Of a stretch of DNA of 64,000 nucleotides, positions 1-8,262 are shown in pieces. Origin of the DNA: Agromyces cerinus (lineage in GTDB: Bacteria > Actinomycetota > Actinomycetes > Actinomycetales > Microbacteriaceae). Position numbers and translations under genes: made by a program. The first letter of the stretch is position 1. Every line of letters starts with the position of its first letter. Location: positions 186,001-250,000 of the forward strand of contig NZ_JAFBCT010000001.1 of NCBI RefSeq assembly GCF_016907835.1. The letters run 5' to 3'. Below the pieces are notes generated by a model. That model was not told where the DNA came from. It made no database searches and saw nothing but the letters and a program-made list of their open reading frames with translations.

Positions 1-900
1 CGCGAGCACGACGATGCCGGCGGCGAGCACGAGGAGCCCGAGCAGTGCCCCGGCGGTGAGCTCCTCGCCGAGCACGGCGACGCCGAGGATGCCGGCGGTC
101 AGCGGCTCGGCGAGGGTCAGGGTCGAGACCGTCGCGGGCGTGAGCCCGCCGAGCCCGTAGCCGAAGAGCAGGTAGGCGACGGTCGTCGTCACGAGGCCGA
201 GCCAGAGGGCCATCGCGAGCCCCGGCCCGGTGGCGAGCCACGAGGCATCCGTCGTCGCCAACAGGGGGATGCTGAAGACGGCTGCGGTGCCGAAGAGCGC
301 ACCCATGCTGGATGATCCGCTCCAGCCGCGGTCGAGCAGCGCCTTCGCTGCGAGTGTGTAGACGGCGTACGAGGCGCCCGCGCCGAGTGACGCGAGCAGT
401 CCGAGCGGATCGGCGCCTGCTGCTCCTCCTTCGCCGGTCGCGGCGGCGAGGATGCCGACGCCGAGCGTCGCGATGGCGGTGGCCACCGCCCAGCGGTGGC
501 CGGGGTAGCGGCGCCGGAGCGCCCAGTCGAGCCCGCCCGTGATGACGGGCGCCGAGCCGAGCGCCACGACCGTGCCGACCGCGACGCCGTTCGCGGCGGT
601 GCCGGCGAAGAACGCGGGCTGGTAGGCGAGCACGCCGGCGGCGCCGAAGGCGACGAGCAGCCAGGCGGGCAGCGGATGCCGCGTGCCGACGCCGGCCGCC
701 GGCGCGGCGGGTGTCCCGTCCGCGCCGCGCCGGCGCCCGGCGAAGACCTGGATCACGGCGATGAGCCCGAGGGCGCCGCCGCCGATCAGGATTCGCGCCG
801 CCCCGACCGAGGCCGCACTCGCCTCGGGCCCGAGCGCCTGCGCGGTGCCCGTGGTGCCGAAGCAGACGGCCGCGAGCAGCACGGCGGTCACGAATCGCAT
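1..900 (-). CDS. EamA/DMT-family transporter, 3' end outside window
   Basis: Integral membrane transporter of the drug/metabolite superfamily, probably exporting a small metabolite; the substrate cannot be told from sequence. Translation of the minus strand from an ATG at 898-900 gives 300 codons with no stop before the window edge. It is almost entirely hydrophobic helices arranged as two repeated halves, as in EamA proteins: the first half starts at the N-terminus with an FGTTGTAQALGP motif, and the second half has SLGAGASYAVYTLAAKALL. No SD sequence is obvious. An AACAAT hexamer ends five bases before the ATG, so the transcript may be leaderless. It is divergent from the alcohol dehydrogenase. 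The family is certain; the function is open. Confidence 0.85.
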   Translation of the reverse strand, partial: MRFVTAVLLAAVCFGTTGTAQALGPEASAASVGAARILIGGGALGLIAVIQVFAGRRRGADGTPAAPAAGVGTRHPLPAWLLVAFGAAGVLAYQPAFFAGTAANGVAVGTVVALGSAPVITGGLDWALRRRYPGHRWAVATAIATLGVGILAAATGEGGAAGADPLGLLASLGAGASYAVYTLAAKALLDRGWSGSSSMGALFGTAAVFSIPLLATTDASWLATGPGLAMALWLGLVTTTVAYLLFGYGLGGLTPATVSTLTLAEPLTAGILGVAVLGEELTAGALLGLLVLAAGIVVLA

Positions 901-905
901 GGCAC

Positions 906-918
906 ATTGTTACACAAT
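906..918. promoter_or_regulatory. short palindrome over the EamA promoter
   Basis: ATTGTTACACAAT is an inverted repeat (ATTGT-TAC-ACAAT) lying 5 to 18 bases upstream of the EamA start codon and overlapping its likely -10 hexamer (AACAAT on the minus strand). A repressor site is plausible; no regulator gene is adjacent. Confidence 0.3.
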
Positions 919-1118
919 CGGACGCCAGCCGTCAGGAGGAGATCGCGCGATCGGGGGGAGGCCGCGAGGGGAGTCGGCCTCCGAACCGTGCGTTCTCCTC
1001 CCGACGCCGTACGAGCGCACCCCCGCAGGCCGATAAGCTCGCGGATGTCGCGCGCGCGATCCGGCGACGATGCCGTGAGTGCCGCCGACATCCGTGACCC
1101 GAAACGGAAAGGACTCCT

Positions 1119-2162
1119 GTGCGCGCCGTGCTCTTCAACGCCTTCGGTGAGAACCCCGAACTCGTCGACGTGCCGGAGCCGGAGTGCCCGCCGCGCGGCG
1201 CCGTCATCCGGGTGCGCGCGACCGGCGTCTGCCGCAGCGACTGGCACGCCTGGATGGGCCACGACGACACCGTGTCGCTGCCGCACGTGCCGGGCCACGA
1301 GTTCGCCGGCGAGATCGCCGTGCTCGGCTCCGAGATCGACCCCGAGGCGGGCTGGGCCGTCGGCGATCGCGTCACCGCCCCGTTCATCTGCGCGTGCGGC
1401 CGATGCCACGAGTGCCTGACGGGCAACGAGCAGGTCTGCGACCAGCAGTCGCAGCCGGGGTTCACGCACTGGGGTTCGTTCGCCGAGTTCGTGGCGATCG
1501 ACGAGGCCGAACTGAACCTCATCCGACTGCCCGAGTCGCTCGGCTTCGTCGAGGCGGCCTCGCTCGGCTGCCGCTTCGCGACCGCGTACCGGGCGATCGT
1601 CTCGCGCTCGCGTCTCGCCCCGGGCGAGCAGATCGCGGTGCACGGATGCGGCGGGGTCGGCCTCTCCGCGATCATGATCGCCGTCGCTGCCGGAGTGAAG
1701 GTCTACGGCGTCGATGTCTCGGACGCCGCGCTCGCCGCGGCGGAGGGGCTCGGGGCCGTGCCCCTGCAGGGCGGCGAGGGCGCTGCCGAGCGGATTCTCG
1801 AGGCCTCTGGCGGGGGAGTGGACGTCTCGGTCGACGCGTTCGGCTCGACCGAGACCTCGTTCGCCTCGGTGCGGAGCCTCAAGAAGCGCGGCCGCCACGT
1901 GCAGATCGGGCTCATGGTCGGCGACTCCGCGCTCGCCGCGATGCCGATGGACGCGGTGATCGCGGGCGAGCTCGAGATCCTCGGCAGCCACGGCATGGCC
2001 GCACACGAGTACCCCTCGATGCTCGGCGCCGTCGCATCGGGCGACTTCCGGCCGATCGAGCTCGTCGGTCGCCGCATCACACTCGACGAGGTGCCCGCGG
2101 CGCTCGCGGCGATGGGCACGGCCGGCGGTGCCGGCTCGGGCATGACGGTCGTCGAGCTGTAG
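1119..2162 (+). CDS. zinc-dependent alcohol dehydrogenase family protein
   Basis: Medium-chain dehydrogenase/reductase of 347 residues, oxidising an alcohol or reducing an aldehyde with NAD(P)(H). Visible motifs: the catalytic-zinc ligands in GVCRSDWHAW and PGHEFAGE (roughly residues 36-61), the structural-zinc cysteine cluster CGRCHECLTGNEQVC (about 92-107), and the Rossmann motif GCGGVGLSA (about 173-181). Length is normal for the family. The GTG start is chosen because AAAGGACT lies just upstream and the N-terminus MRAVLF fits the family. It is a single gene; the next ORF starts 72 bp downstream with its own ribosome-binding site. The exact substrate is not predictable. Confidence 0.9.
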   Translation: MRAVLFNAFGENPELVDVPEPECPPRGAVIRVRATGVCRSDWHAWMGHDDTVSLPHVPGHEFAGEIAVLGSEIDPEAGWAVGDRVTAPFICACGRCHECLTGNEQVCDQQSQPGFTHWGSFAEFVAIDEAELNLIRLPESLGFVEAASLGCRFATAYRAIVSRSRLAPGEQIAVHGCGGVGLSAIMIAVAAGVKVYGVDVSDAALAAAEGLGAVPLQGGEGAAERILEASGGGVDVSVDAFGSTETSFASVRSLKKRGRHVQIGLMVGDSALAAMPMDAVIAGELEILGSHGMAAHEYPSMLGAVASGDFRPIELVGRRITLDEVPAALAAMGTAGGAGSGMTVVEL

Positions 2163-2233
2163 CGGCATCCGCTCGCTCGCCGGCCGGCCTCGGGCGTACC
2201 CGTAGCATGTCCGAGAACCCACAGGAGGAATCG

Positions 2234-3085
2234 ATGAGCGAAGGTCGTGCGACCCCCGCAGGCTGGTATCCCGACCCGAGCGACGCCGCTGCGCAGCGCT
2301 GGTGGGACGGGGTGCAGTGGACGGAGCATGTCGCGCCGGCCGCCCCGGTGGCTCCCGTAGAGCAGGTCGCGCCGAGGGCGTCGGTTCCTCCGATCGTGCC
2401 GGTGGCGCCGCCGGTCGTCGCGCCTCCCGTTGCCGTGCCTGCGTACGTCGCCCCGGTGACGCCGGCCTACGCGCCCGCATACACCTCGGCGCCCGCGTAC
2501 GCGCCGGCGCCCGCGTACGCGTCGGCACCCGCGTACGTCGGAGCGGCGCCTGCGCAGGGCGTCGGGCAGCCGGCACCCTACGGCGCCGTCGCACCGACGA
2601 CCCGCGTGCCCGAAGGCACCCCCGTCGACACGATCTGGATCTGGCTGATCGTGGTGATGCCCGTGCTCTCGGTGCTGTCGCTCTTCTTCTGGGACTTCGA
2701 GGCGTACCTGGAGCAGTCGATGTCGCCGTCGACGAGCACGATGCTCACGGCGCTCGGCCCGTACACCGACCCGTGGTACCTCGCCGCGACCTTCGGCGGA
2801 TGGATCATCTACGGTCTCTCGGTCTGGTTCGCCGCCCTCGACAGCGCCAAGCTCGCACGGCTCGGGTACCAGCGCCGATTCCACTGGGCGTGGGCGTTCC
2901 TCTCGTCACTCGTCTACGTCATCGGCCGCTCGGTCGTCGTGCGGCGCCAGGCCGGACGCGGGTACCTGCCGATGGCCGCGGCGATCGCACTCACCGTGGC
3001 GATCACGATCGGCGTGACGGTCTGGTTCGTCGTGGTCATGGTGAGCGTCTTCAACACCTCGATCGAGATGTACCCGGCCTACTGA
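2234..3085 (+). CDS. DUF2510 membrane protein with Pro/Ala/Tyr-rich linker
   Basis: A 283-residue protein of unknown function. Residues about 8-35 form a DUF2510 domain (AGWYPDP followed by RWWDGVQWTEH), common at the N-terminus of actinobacterial membrane proteins. Residues about 40-125 are a low-complexity linker of APAYAPAPAYASAPAY-type repeats. Several hydrophobic segments follow (first at about 134-152). The ATG at 2234 is chosen because AGGAGGA sits at 2223-2229. An in-frame ATG at 2207 would add nine residues but lacks a ribosome-binding site. A strong hairpin follows the stop. The DUF2510 domain is thought to be a small binding module, but I cannot say what it binds here. Confidence 0.8.
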   Translation: MSEGRATPAGWYPDPSDAAAQRWWDGVQWTEHVAPAAPVAPVEQVAPRASVPPIVPVAPPVVAPPVAVPAYVAPVTPAYAPAYTSAPAYAPAPAYASAPAYVGAAPAQGVGQPAPYGAVAPTTRVPEGTPVDTIWIWLIVVMPVLSVLSLFFWDFEAYLEQSMSPSTSTMLTALGPYTDPWYLAATFGGWIIYGLSVWFAALDSAKLARLGYQRRFHWAWAFLSSLVYVIGRSVVVRRQAGRGYLPMAAAIALTVAITIGVTVWFVVVMVSVFNTSIEMYPAY

Positions 3086-3091
3086 GGCGCA

Positions 3092-3127
3092 GTGCTCGTG
3101 GGGGCCGATGCCGGCCCCCACGAGCAC
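3092..3127. terminator. bidirectional hairpin terminator
   Basis: Perfect 16-bp stem (GTGCTCGTGGGGGCCG and its complement) with a 4-base loop, between the convergent DUF2510 and MFS genes. No U-run follows, which is usual in high-GC actinobacteria. Confidence 0.75.
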
Positions 3128-3132
3128 GTGGT

Positions 3133-4575
3133 TCACGCGTCGACCGTCTCCTGAGCCGGCGCGGTCGCCGGGCGGGGCGTCGGGTGCAGGAACAGGGCGG
3201 ATGCCACGAGCCCGGCGACCGCCAGCACGGCGGCGCCGATGAACGCCGACGAGAAGCCGGCCGTGAGCGCGGCGGCATCCGCTGCACCGCCGGTGGCTGC
3301 CCCGGCGGTGACCGCAGCGCCGACGGCCGTCAGCACGGCGAGGCCGATCGCCGAGCCGATCTGGTAGCTCGTGTTGACGAGGCCCGAGGCCACGCCCGTC
3401 TCCTCAGGTCGTGCCGCGCCGATCGCCGTGCCGAGCGACGGCACGAACGCGAGCGCCATGCCGAGCGCCGCGACGAGCGAGGCGGGCAGCACGTCGACGG
3501 CGTAGCTGCCGTCAGGTCGCACGAGCGCGAGCCAGCCGAGGCCCACCGCGAGCAACGCGAACCCGCCGACGATGAGCGGCTTCGCACCGAACCGCGCCTG
3601 CAGCCGCGGCGCCACTGCGACCATGCCGACCACGATGAGCGCGGTCATCGGCAGGAGTGCGGCACCCGACGCGAACGCGCCCGCCCCGAGCACCTGCTGC
3701 AGGTAGAGGTTCAGGAAGAACCACATCGACACCCAGGCGGCGCCGAGCAGGAGCTGGGCGAGGTTCGCCGCCCCGAGCTGCGGGGCACGGAAGATGCCGA
3801 GGCGCAGCAGCGGCGTGCGACTGCGCGCCTGGATCGCGAAGAACGCGATGAGCAGGAGAGCACCGGCAGCGAGGGCGACGATCGTCTCGACCGAGGCCCA
3901 GCCGACCTCTGGGGCCCGCACGACGCCGTAGACGATCGCGGCGAGTCCCGCGGTCGCGGTGAGCGCACCGCCGAGGTCGACCCGGCCGCGCCCGCCAGTG
4001 ACCCGGGGGAGGGCGAACGGCGTCAGGGCGATGACGAGCACGGCGATCGGCACGGTCACGTAGAAGACCCACGGCCAGCTCGCGTACTCCGTGAGCACCC
4101 CGCCGAGGAAGACCCCGGCGGTGCCGCCGATCGGTGCAGCGGCGCCGTACACCGCGAAGGCGCGCGGGAGTTCAGCGGTGCCGCCGAACAGTGTCATCAG
4201 CAGGGTGAGTGCGGCCGGGGCGATGAGCGCGGCACCCGCCCCCTGGACGGCGCGGCCGGCGATCTCGAGGCCGACGTTGCTTGCGGCGCCGGCCAGCACG
4301 CTGCCGATGATCAGCGTGAGCCAACCGGCGATGAACACCCGTCGTGCGCCGAACACGTCGGAGAGGCGGCCGCCGAGGAGCAGCAGACCGCCGAAGGCGA
4401 TGACGTAGGCGTTGAACACCCACGACAGGGACTCGGGGGTGAACCCGAGCTCGGCCTGGATGTCGGGCAGGGCGACGCCGATGATCGACGTGTCCATGAT
4501 GACGACGAACTGGGCCGCCGCGATGAGCGCGAGGCCGAGCCACCGACGTCTCGTCGGCGGAGTGGATGCGGACAT
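3133..4575 (-). CDS. MFS transporter, DHA2 (EmrB/QacA-like) family
   Basis: A proton-driven exporter of 480 residues with about 14 hydrophobic segments, the size of the DHA2 drug-efflux group. The N-terminal helix contains VVIMDTSIIGVALPDI, the typical 'D-T-x-x-x-x-A-L-P' signature of that group (near residue 25), and GGRLSDVFGARRV matches MFS motif A between helices 2 and 3. ATG start with AGGAG six bases upstream. It is monocistronic and read towards a bidirectional hairpin. Its promoter carries a CsoR-type palindrome (separate entry), so induction by copper or by a sulfur species is suggested. Whether it moves metal, drugs or something else cannot be seen. Confidence 0.9.
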   Translation of the reverse strand: MSASTPPTRRRWLGLALIAAAQFVVIMDTSIIGVALPDIQAELGFTPESLSWVFNAYVIAFGGLLLLGGRLSDVFGARRVFIAGWLTLIIGSVLAGAASNVGLEIAGRAVQGAGAALIAPAALTLLMTLFGGTAELPRAFAVYGAAAPIGGTAGVFLGGVLTEYASWPWVFYVTVPIAVLVIALTPFALPRVTGGRGRVDLGGALTATAGLAAIVYGVVRAPEVGWASVETIVALAAGALLLIAFFAIQARSRTPLLRLGIFRAPQLGAANLAQLLLGAAWVSMWFFLNLYLQQVLGAGAFASGAALLPMTALIVVGMVAVAPRLQARFGAKPLIVGGFALLAVGLGWLALVRPDGSYAVDVLPASLVAALGMALAFVPSLGTAIGAARPEETGVASGLVNTSYQIGSAIGLAVLTAVGAAVTAGAATGGAADAAALTAGFSSAFIGAAVLAVAGLVASALFLHPTPRPATAPAQETVDA

Positions 4576-4593
4576 GGAATGCTCCTTCTCTGA

Positions 4594-4610
4594 ATACCCC
4601 TAGGGGGTAT
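4594..4610 (-). promoter_or_regulatory. CsoR/CstR-type operator of the MFS gene
   Basis: On the minus strand the 17-mer ATACCCCCTAGGGGTAT lies between the -10 box and the MFS start codon. CsoR-family repressors are known to bind pseudo-palindromes of C-tract/G-tract form flanked by TA-rich ends, and this matches that pattern closely. No csoR gene is in the window. Assignment is by resemblance only; the CstR (persulfide) branch of the family uses similar sites. Confidence 0.6.
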
Positions 4611-4611
4611 A

Positions 4612-4641
4612 GATATACCTACCTTGAAGCACCCTTGTCAA
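4612..4641 (-). promoter_or_regulatory. sigma-70 type promoter of the MFS gene
   Basis: On the minus strand TTGACA (4641-4636) is followed after 18 bases by TATATC (4617-4612). The CsoR-like operator starts two bases after the -10 box, where a bound repressor would block initiation. Confidence 0.65.
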
Positions 4642-4721
4642 GCCGCGGGGTCGCGTGTGACGGGAGGCGCAGCCGCCGCGGCGCGCTGGCCGGCGCCCGT
4701 CCGACGCGCCAGAATGGGGCG

Positions 4722-5744
4722 ATGGACCCGGTCGCGGCGCTCGAGGAGATCGCGTTCCTGCTCGAGCGCGATCGCGCGTCGGCGTTCAAGTCGAAGGCGT
4801 TCCGGCGGGCGGCCGAGGTCATCCGGCCCCTCGATCCCGACGAGATCGCGGCCCGCGTCGGCGACGGCCGACTGCAGCGCACGAAGGGCATCGGCGATAC
4901 GACGTTCGCCGTCATCGCCCAGGCGGCGGATGGCGCGGTGCCCGACTACCTCGCCGATCTGCGTACGCGGGCCGGGCTCTCACCCGAGGGCGCGCGCACC
5001 GGTCTCGGGGCGCGACTGCGCGGCGACCTGCACAGCCACACCGACTGGTCCGACGGCACGACGAGCCTCGAGACGATGGCGCGCGCCGGCGAGGCGCTCG
5101 GGCTCGAGTACCTCACGATCACCGACCACTCGCCGAACCTCCGGGTGGCCAACGGTCTCAGCGTCGAACGGCTCACCGCGCAGCAGCAGGCGATCACCGA
5201 CGTGCAGGCGGAGGTCCGCGGCATCCGACTGCTCCGCGGCATCGAGGTCGACATCCTGCTCGACGGTGCGCTCGACCAGACCCCCGAGATGCTCGGCCGC
5301 CTCGACGTCGTGGTCGCGAGCGTGCACTCCAAGCTCCGTACCGAGGCACCCGAGATGACGAAGCGGATGCTGCGCGCCATCGCCGACCCGCACACGAACG
5401 TGCTCGGGCACTGCACCGGCCGGCTCGTCGAGGGCGCTCGCGGCACCCGACCGCAATCGACGTTCGACGCGCAGGCCGTGTTCGAGGCGTGCGCCGAGCA
5501 CGGCGTCGCGGTCGAGATCAACTCCCGGCCCGAGCGGCAGGACCCGCCCGACGAGCTCATCGCGATCGCGCTCGAAGCCGGCTGCCTGTTCTCGATCGAC
5601 AGCGACGCGCATGCTCCGGGGCACCTGACGTTCCTCGAACTCGGCGCCGCGCGTGCGACGGCGAACGGCGTGCCGGCCGAGCGCATCGTCACGACCTGGC
5701 CGGTCGATCGCCTGCTCGAGTGGAGTCGCGATCGCTCGGGGTGA
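4722..5744 (+). CDS. PHP-domain phosphoesterase with PolX-type helix-hairpin-helix N-terminus
   Basis: A 340-residue metal-dependent phosphoesterase. Residues about 1-80 look like the 8-kDa helix-hairpin-helix region of bacterial DNA polymerase X (FLLERDRASAFKSKAFRRAAEV, then KGIGDTTFAVIAQA). Residues about 102-335 are a PHP domain with its metal-binding motifs: DLHSHTDWSDG, ITDHSPN, GIEVDIL, VVASVHS, LGHCTGR and SIDSDAHA. In PolX a nucleotidyltransferase domain lies between these parts; here it is missing. The ATG at 4722 is chosen because the protein begins cleanly there. Related proteins are annotated loosely as histidinol-phosphatase or PHP family. A DNA-end or repair role is an inference from the N-terminal domain. 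Confidence 0.8.
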   Translation: MDPVAALEEIAFLLERDRASAFKSKAFRRAAEVIRPLDPDEIAARVGDGRLQRTKGIGDTTFAVIAQAADGAVPDYLADLRTRAGLSPEGARTGLGARLRGDLHSHTDWSDGTTSLETMARAGEALGLEYLTITDHSPNLRVANGLSVERLTAQQQAITDVQAEVRGIRLLRGIEVDILLDGALDQTPEMLGRLDVVVASVHSKLRTEAPEMTKRMLRAIADPHTNVLGHCTGRLVEGARGTRPQSTFDAQAVFEACAEHGVAVEINSRPERQDPPDELIAIALEAGCLFSIDSDAHAPGHLTFLELGAARATANGVPAERIVTTWPVDRLLEWSRDRSG

Positions 5745-5854
5745 GCAGGGTGGCACTGACGGTACCCGGAACACCCGTCACTCCCGCGCGTGGCGGTTTC
5801 CGGCGTGAGATGGAACACGAGCACCGCGACATCCGTTCTGGAGGAAGGACCCCC

Positions 5855-6235
5855 ATGGACACCTGGACCACCGATGAACTCGATCGCATCGGCAGGGCCG
5901 AGGAGCTGCAGATCGCCTCCCGCCGCGCCGACGGGTCGCTCCGGCCGTTCGTGACGATCTGGGTCGTCAGGGCCGGCGACGATCTGTACGTGCGCTCCGC
6001 CTACGGGCCGGGCAACCCCTGGTTCCGCCGGGCGCAGGCGAGCGGCACCGGTCGCATCCGCGCCGGGGGCGTCGAGCGCGACGTCGTGTTCGCCGAGCCG
6101 CCGGCCGAGGCGCATGCGGCGGTTGATGCCGCGTACCACGCGAAGTACGACCGTTACGGCCCGAAGGTCGTCGGCACCGTCGTCGGGCCGAAGGTGGTCG
6201 CGACGACGCTCCGGCTGGAGCCGGTCACCGGCTGA
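5855..6235 (+). CDS. DUF2255 family protein
   Basis: A small 126-residue protein with a single DUF2255-like domain: WTTDELDRIGRAEELQIASRR at the N-terminus, then TIWVVRAGDDLYVRSAYG and WFRRAQASGTGRIRAGG, a pattern seen in deazaflavin/FMN split-barrel-like proteins that bind a flavin-type cofactor. Function is not established. ATG start preceded by GGAGGAAGG. A PHP gene lies upstream with a 110-bp gap and a CPBP protease downstream; no functional link is evident. Confidence 0.75.
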   Translation: MDTWTTDELDRIGRAEELQIASRRADGSLRPFVTIWVVRAGDDLYVRSAYGPGNPWFRRAQASGTGRIRAGGVERDVVFAEPPAEAHAAVDAAYHAKYDRYGPKVVGTVVGPKVVATTLRLEPVTG

Positions 6236-6303
6236 CGCGGCGGCGCGAGACGTCGCTGGGCACTCGTGCAAAGACGTGCCGCCGCCCATGGCAGGATTCG
6301 AGT

Positions 6304-7095
6304 ATGCCCAACACGCTGCGCGTCACCCCTCGGGTCTGGATCGGCTTCGCGATCTGGGTCGGCTACATCGTCGTCGTCTTCGCGATGCAGAAGCTGACCG
6401 GTGTTCCCTACACCGAACTCGGCGACAGCGGCGAGAACCTGTTCTTCGGCGTCGGGTTGTCGCTCATCGTCGGCAGCGTGCTGCTCGCGATCACGACGTC
6501 GCTGCTCGGGTGGTGGCGCCCTGCCCTCTTCGATGCCGCGCGCAGTCGTCACCGGTGGCCGATCATCGCGCCGATCGCGATGGCGGTGCTGGTGCTGGTG
6601 AACCTCGCGGCGACCGATTGGGCGGCGTACGACGTGGCCTTCTTCGGGGCATCGATCGTGCTGCTGCTCGTCGGGTTCACCGAGGAGCTCACGACTCGCG
6701 GCCTGCTGCTCGTGGGCCTGCGCAGCCGCCTGTCGGAGCCGTGGGTCTGGTTCCTCAGCACGCTCGCCTTCGCGCTCATGCACTACATCAACGTCTTCGC
6801 CGGTCAGGGCTTCCTGCCGACGACCCAGCAGGTCGGGTTCGCCTTCCTCGGCGGCACGATCTTCTACATCCTGCGACGCACGACCGGGTCGCTCGTCTGG
6901 GCGATGGTGCTGCACGGCTTCTGGGACTTCTCGACGTTCTCGTCGGGCTACGGCGAGACCTCCCCGCTGGTCGGGCTCACCGCCATCCTCTACCTCGTCG
7001 TCGGCCTGTTCGCCCTCGTGGCGGTGTGGTGGACCTTCCGCAGCACCGCGCAGTCGGATGTCCCGGACGCGGCGGCCGCGAGACTGACGGCGTGA
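6304..7095 (+). CDS. CPBP family intramembrane metalloprotease
   Basis: A membrane protein of 263 residues related to CAAX prenyl endopeptidase Rce1 and bacteriocin-immunity proteins. The three sequence signatures of the family are present: EELTTRG (about residue 124, the glutamate pair and arginine), FALMHYIN (histidine near 160) and the third helix motif HGFWDF near 204. Six to eight hydrophobic segments are visible. ATG start without a good SD; a leaderless or weakly translated start is possible. The substrate is unknown and its neighbours give no hint. Confidence 0.85.
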   Translation: MPNTLRVTPRVWIGFAIWVGYIVVVFAMQKLTGVPYTELGDSGENLFFGVGLSLIVGSVLLAITTSLLGWWRPALFDAARSRHRWPIIAPIAMAVLVLVNLAATDWAAYDVAFFGASIVLLLVGFTEELTTRGLLLVGLRSRLSEPWVWFLSTLAFALMHYINVFAGQGFLPTTQQVGFAFLGGTIFYILRRTTGSLVWAMVLHGFWDFSTFSSGYGETSPLVGLTAILYLVVGLFALVAVWWTFRSTAQSDVPDAAAARLTA

Positions 7096-7111
7096 CGGCG
7101 GCGCCTGCCGA

Positions 7112-8008
7112 CTAGCCCTCGTCGCGAGGGTCGGTCGACGGCGGCAGGTGCTTGCCGCGATGGATCTCGGCCAGGCGCGCGTGCCCGGGGGAGGCCGGGT
7201 CGTCGACGATCGGCCGGTCGGCCATGAACAGTCGGATCAGGTGGGCGAGCTCGCCCGAGTGGCTGAAGTTGATGGCATGCGCCGCGCCCTCGATGCGCAC
7301 GAGCAGCACGTGGCTGTCGGTCGCGGCCGCGACCTCCTGCACGCGGGCCGGGGTGGGCATCAACGGGTCCCGGTCGCCGATCACGACGAGCGTCGGGATG
7401 TGCAGTTCGAGCAGTCGCTCGAGCGTCGGGTACTGCGTCAGCGACCGGAACATCTTGAACGTGCTCGGCACGCCGAAGCGCAGGTAGTCGGGCACCGCGA
7501 CCTTCATCATGCGTGGCGGCTCCCGTCGGCCGTCGCGCGTGAGCTGTCCGACCGCGCGGCGGAGCGGCTGGTTGTACAACCCGCCCGCCGGTGAGACGAG
7601 CACCGCGCGTTCGATGCGTTCGGGGTAGTGGTGCGCGAACTCGAGGATGACGGGGCATCCCATCGAGTTGCCGACGAGCGTGACCTTCTCGATGCCGCGG
7701 TCGTCGAGGAACCTGGCGGCGGCGTGCGCGAGGTCGGGCACGTCGAGCGCGTCGGCGGCCTTGCCGCTGCGGCCGAAGCCGGGCAGGTCGGGCACGAAGG
7801 TGTGGAACTGATCGGCGAGGCGCTCGGCGGTTGGCAGGAGGTACCGGCCGGAGAGGCCGAACCCGTGCAGGTGCATCATCGCCGGGGCATCCGGCGGCAT
7901 GGGGGACTCGCGGTAGAACAGCTCGATGCCGTCGACCGTGGTCCAGCGCTCGGCCAGACTCGACTCCGGCCGCCGGGGCGGCCGCCGCGCCGCGGTTCTC
8001 GTGCCCAT
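7112..8008 (-). CDS. alpha/beta hydrolase
   Basis: A 298-residue soluble alpha/beta-hydrolase fold enzyme. Visible catalytic triad: nucleophile Ser115 in GNSMG, an aspartate in VIGDRDPLMP (about residue 213) and a histidine in GAAHAINFSHSGE (about 247). An oxyanion-hole motif HLHGFGLSG lies near residue 47. There is no signal peptide. The first 16 residues are basic and could be trimmed if a later start is used. The gene ends convergently with the CPBP gene, 16 bp apart. It belongs to the broad hydrolase group that includes esterases, C-C bond hydrolases and haloperoxidase-like enzymes; the substrate is unknown. Confidence 0.85.
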   Translation of the reverse strand: MGTRTAARRPPRRPESSLAERWTTVDGIELFYRESPMPPDAPAMMHLHGFGLSGRYLLPTAERLADQFHTFVPDLPGFGRSGKAADALDVPDLAHAAARFLDDRGIEKVTLVGNSMGCPVILEFAHHYPERIERAVLVSPAGGLYNQPLRRAVGQLTRDGRREPPRMMKVAVPDYLRFGVPSTFKMFRSLTQYPTLERLLELHIPTLVVIGDRDPLMPTPARVQEVAAATDSHVLLVRIEGAAHAINFSHSGELAHLIRLFMADRPIVDDPASPGHARLAEIHRGKHLPPSTDPRDEG

Positions 8009-8122
8009 GCGTCGATCATCCTCGCCGCCGGTTTTCCCGTCAACGAGCGACGCGCCGTGCTCGTGAGGCGAGTCGGCCGGCCTCGATGCGGGCGGAAACC
8101 CGCGGCTCGGCGTCAGCAGGAA

Positions 8123-8183
8123 TGTTTACGCAACCTTTACGGGAATGTTTGCGTTGACATTACCGTGATCCCGCCCATAACCT
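8123..8183 (+). promoter_or_regulatory. GH5 promoter with two LacI-type operators
   Basis: TGTTTACGCAACCT at 8123-8136 and TGTTTGCGTTGACA at 8146-8159 are two copies of the operator that is a perfect palindrome at 15164-15177. The second copy contains a -35 box, TTGACA at 8154-8159, and TAACCT at 8178-8183 is a fair -10 box at 18-base spacing. A repressor on these sites would occlude RNA polymerase. The rest of the 254-bp gap holds no gene. Confidence 0.65.
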
Positions 8184-8262
8184 GACCGGAGTCAAGAGTC
8201 GGGAGCCGCGCCTCGCAACACGGCAGGGGCGCCGCGAACGGCAGAACAGAGAGGTTCGCAGA

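Noticed and set aside
2455..2550. Repetitive GCGTACGCGCC-rich DNA considered as an independent repeat element
   Set aside because: It only encodes the Ala-Pro-Tyr linker of the DUF2510 protein.
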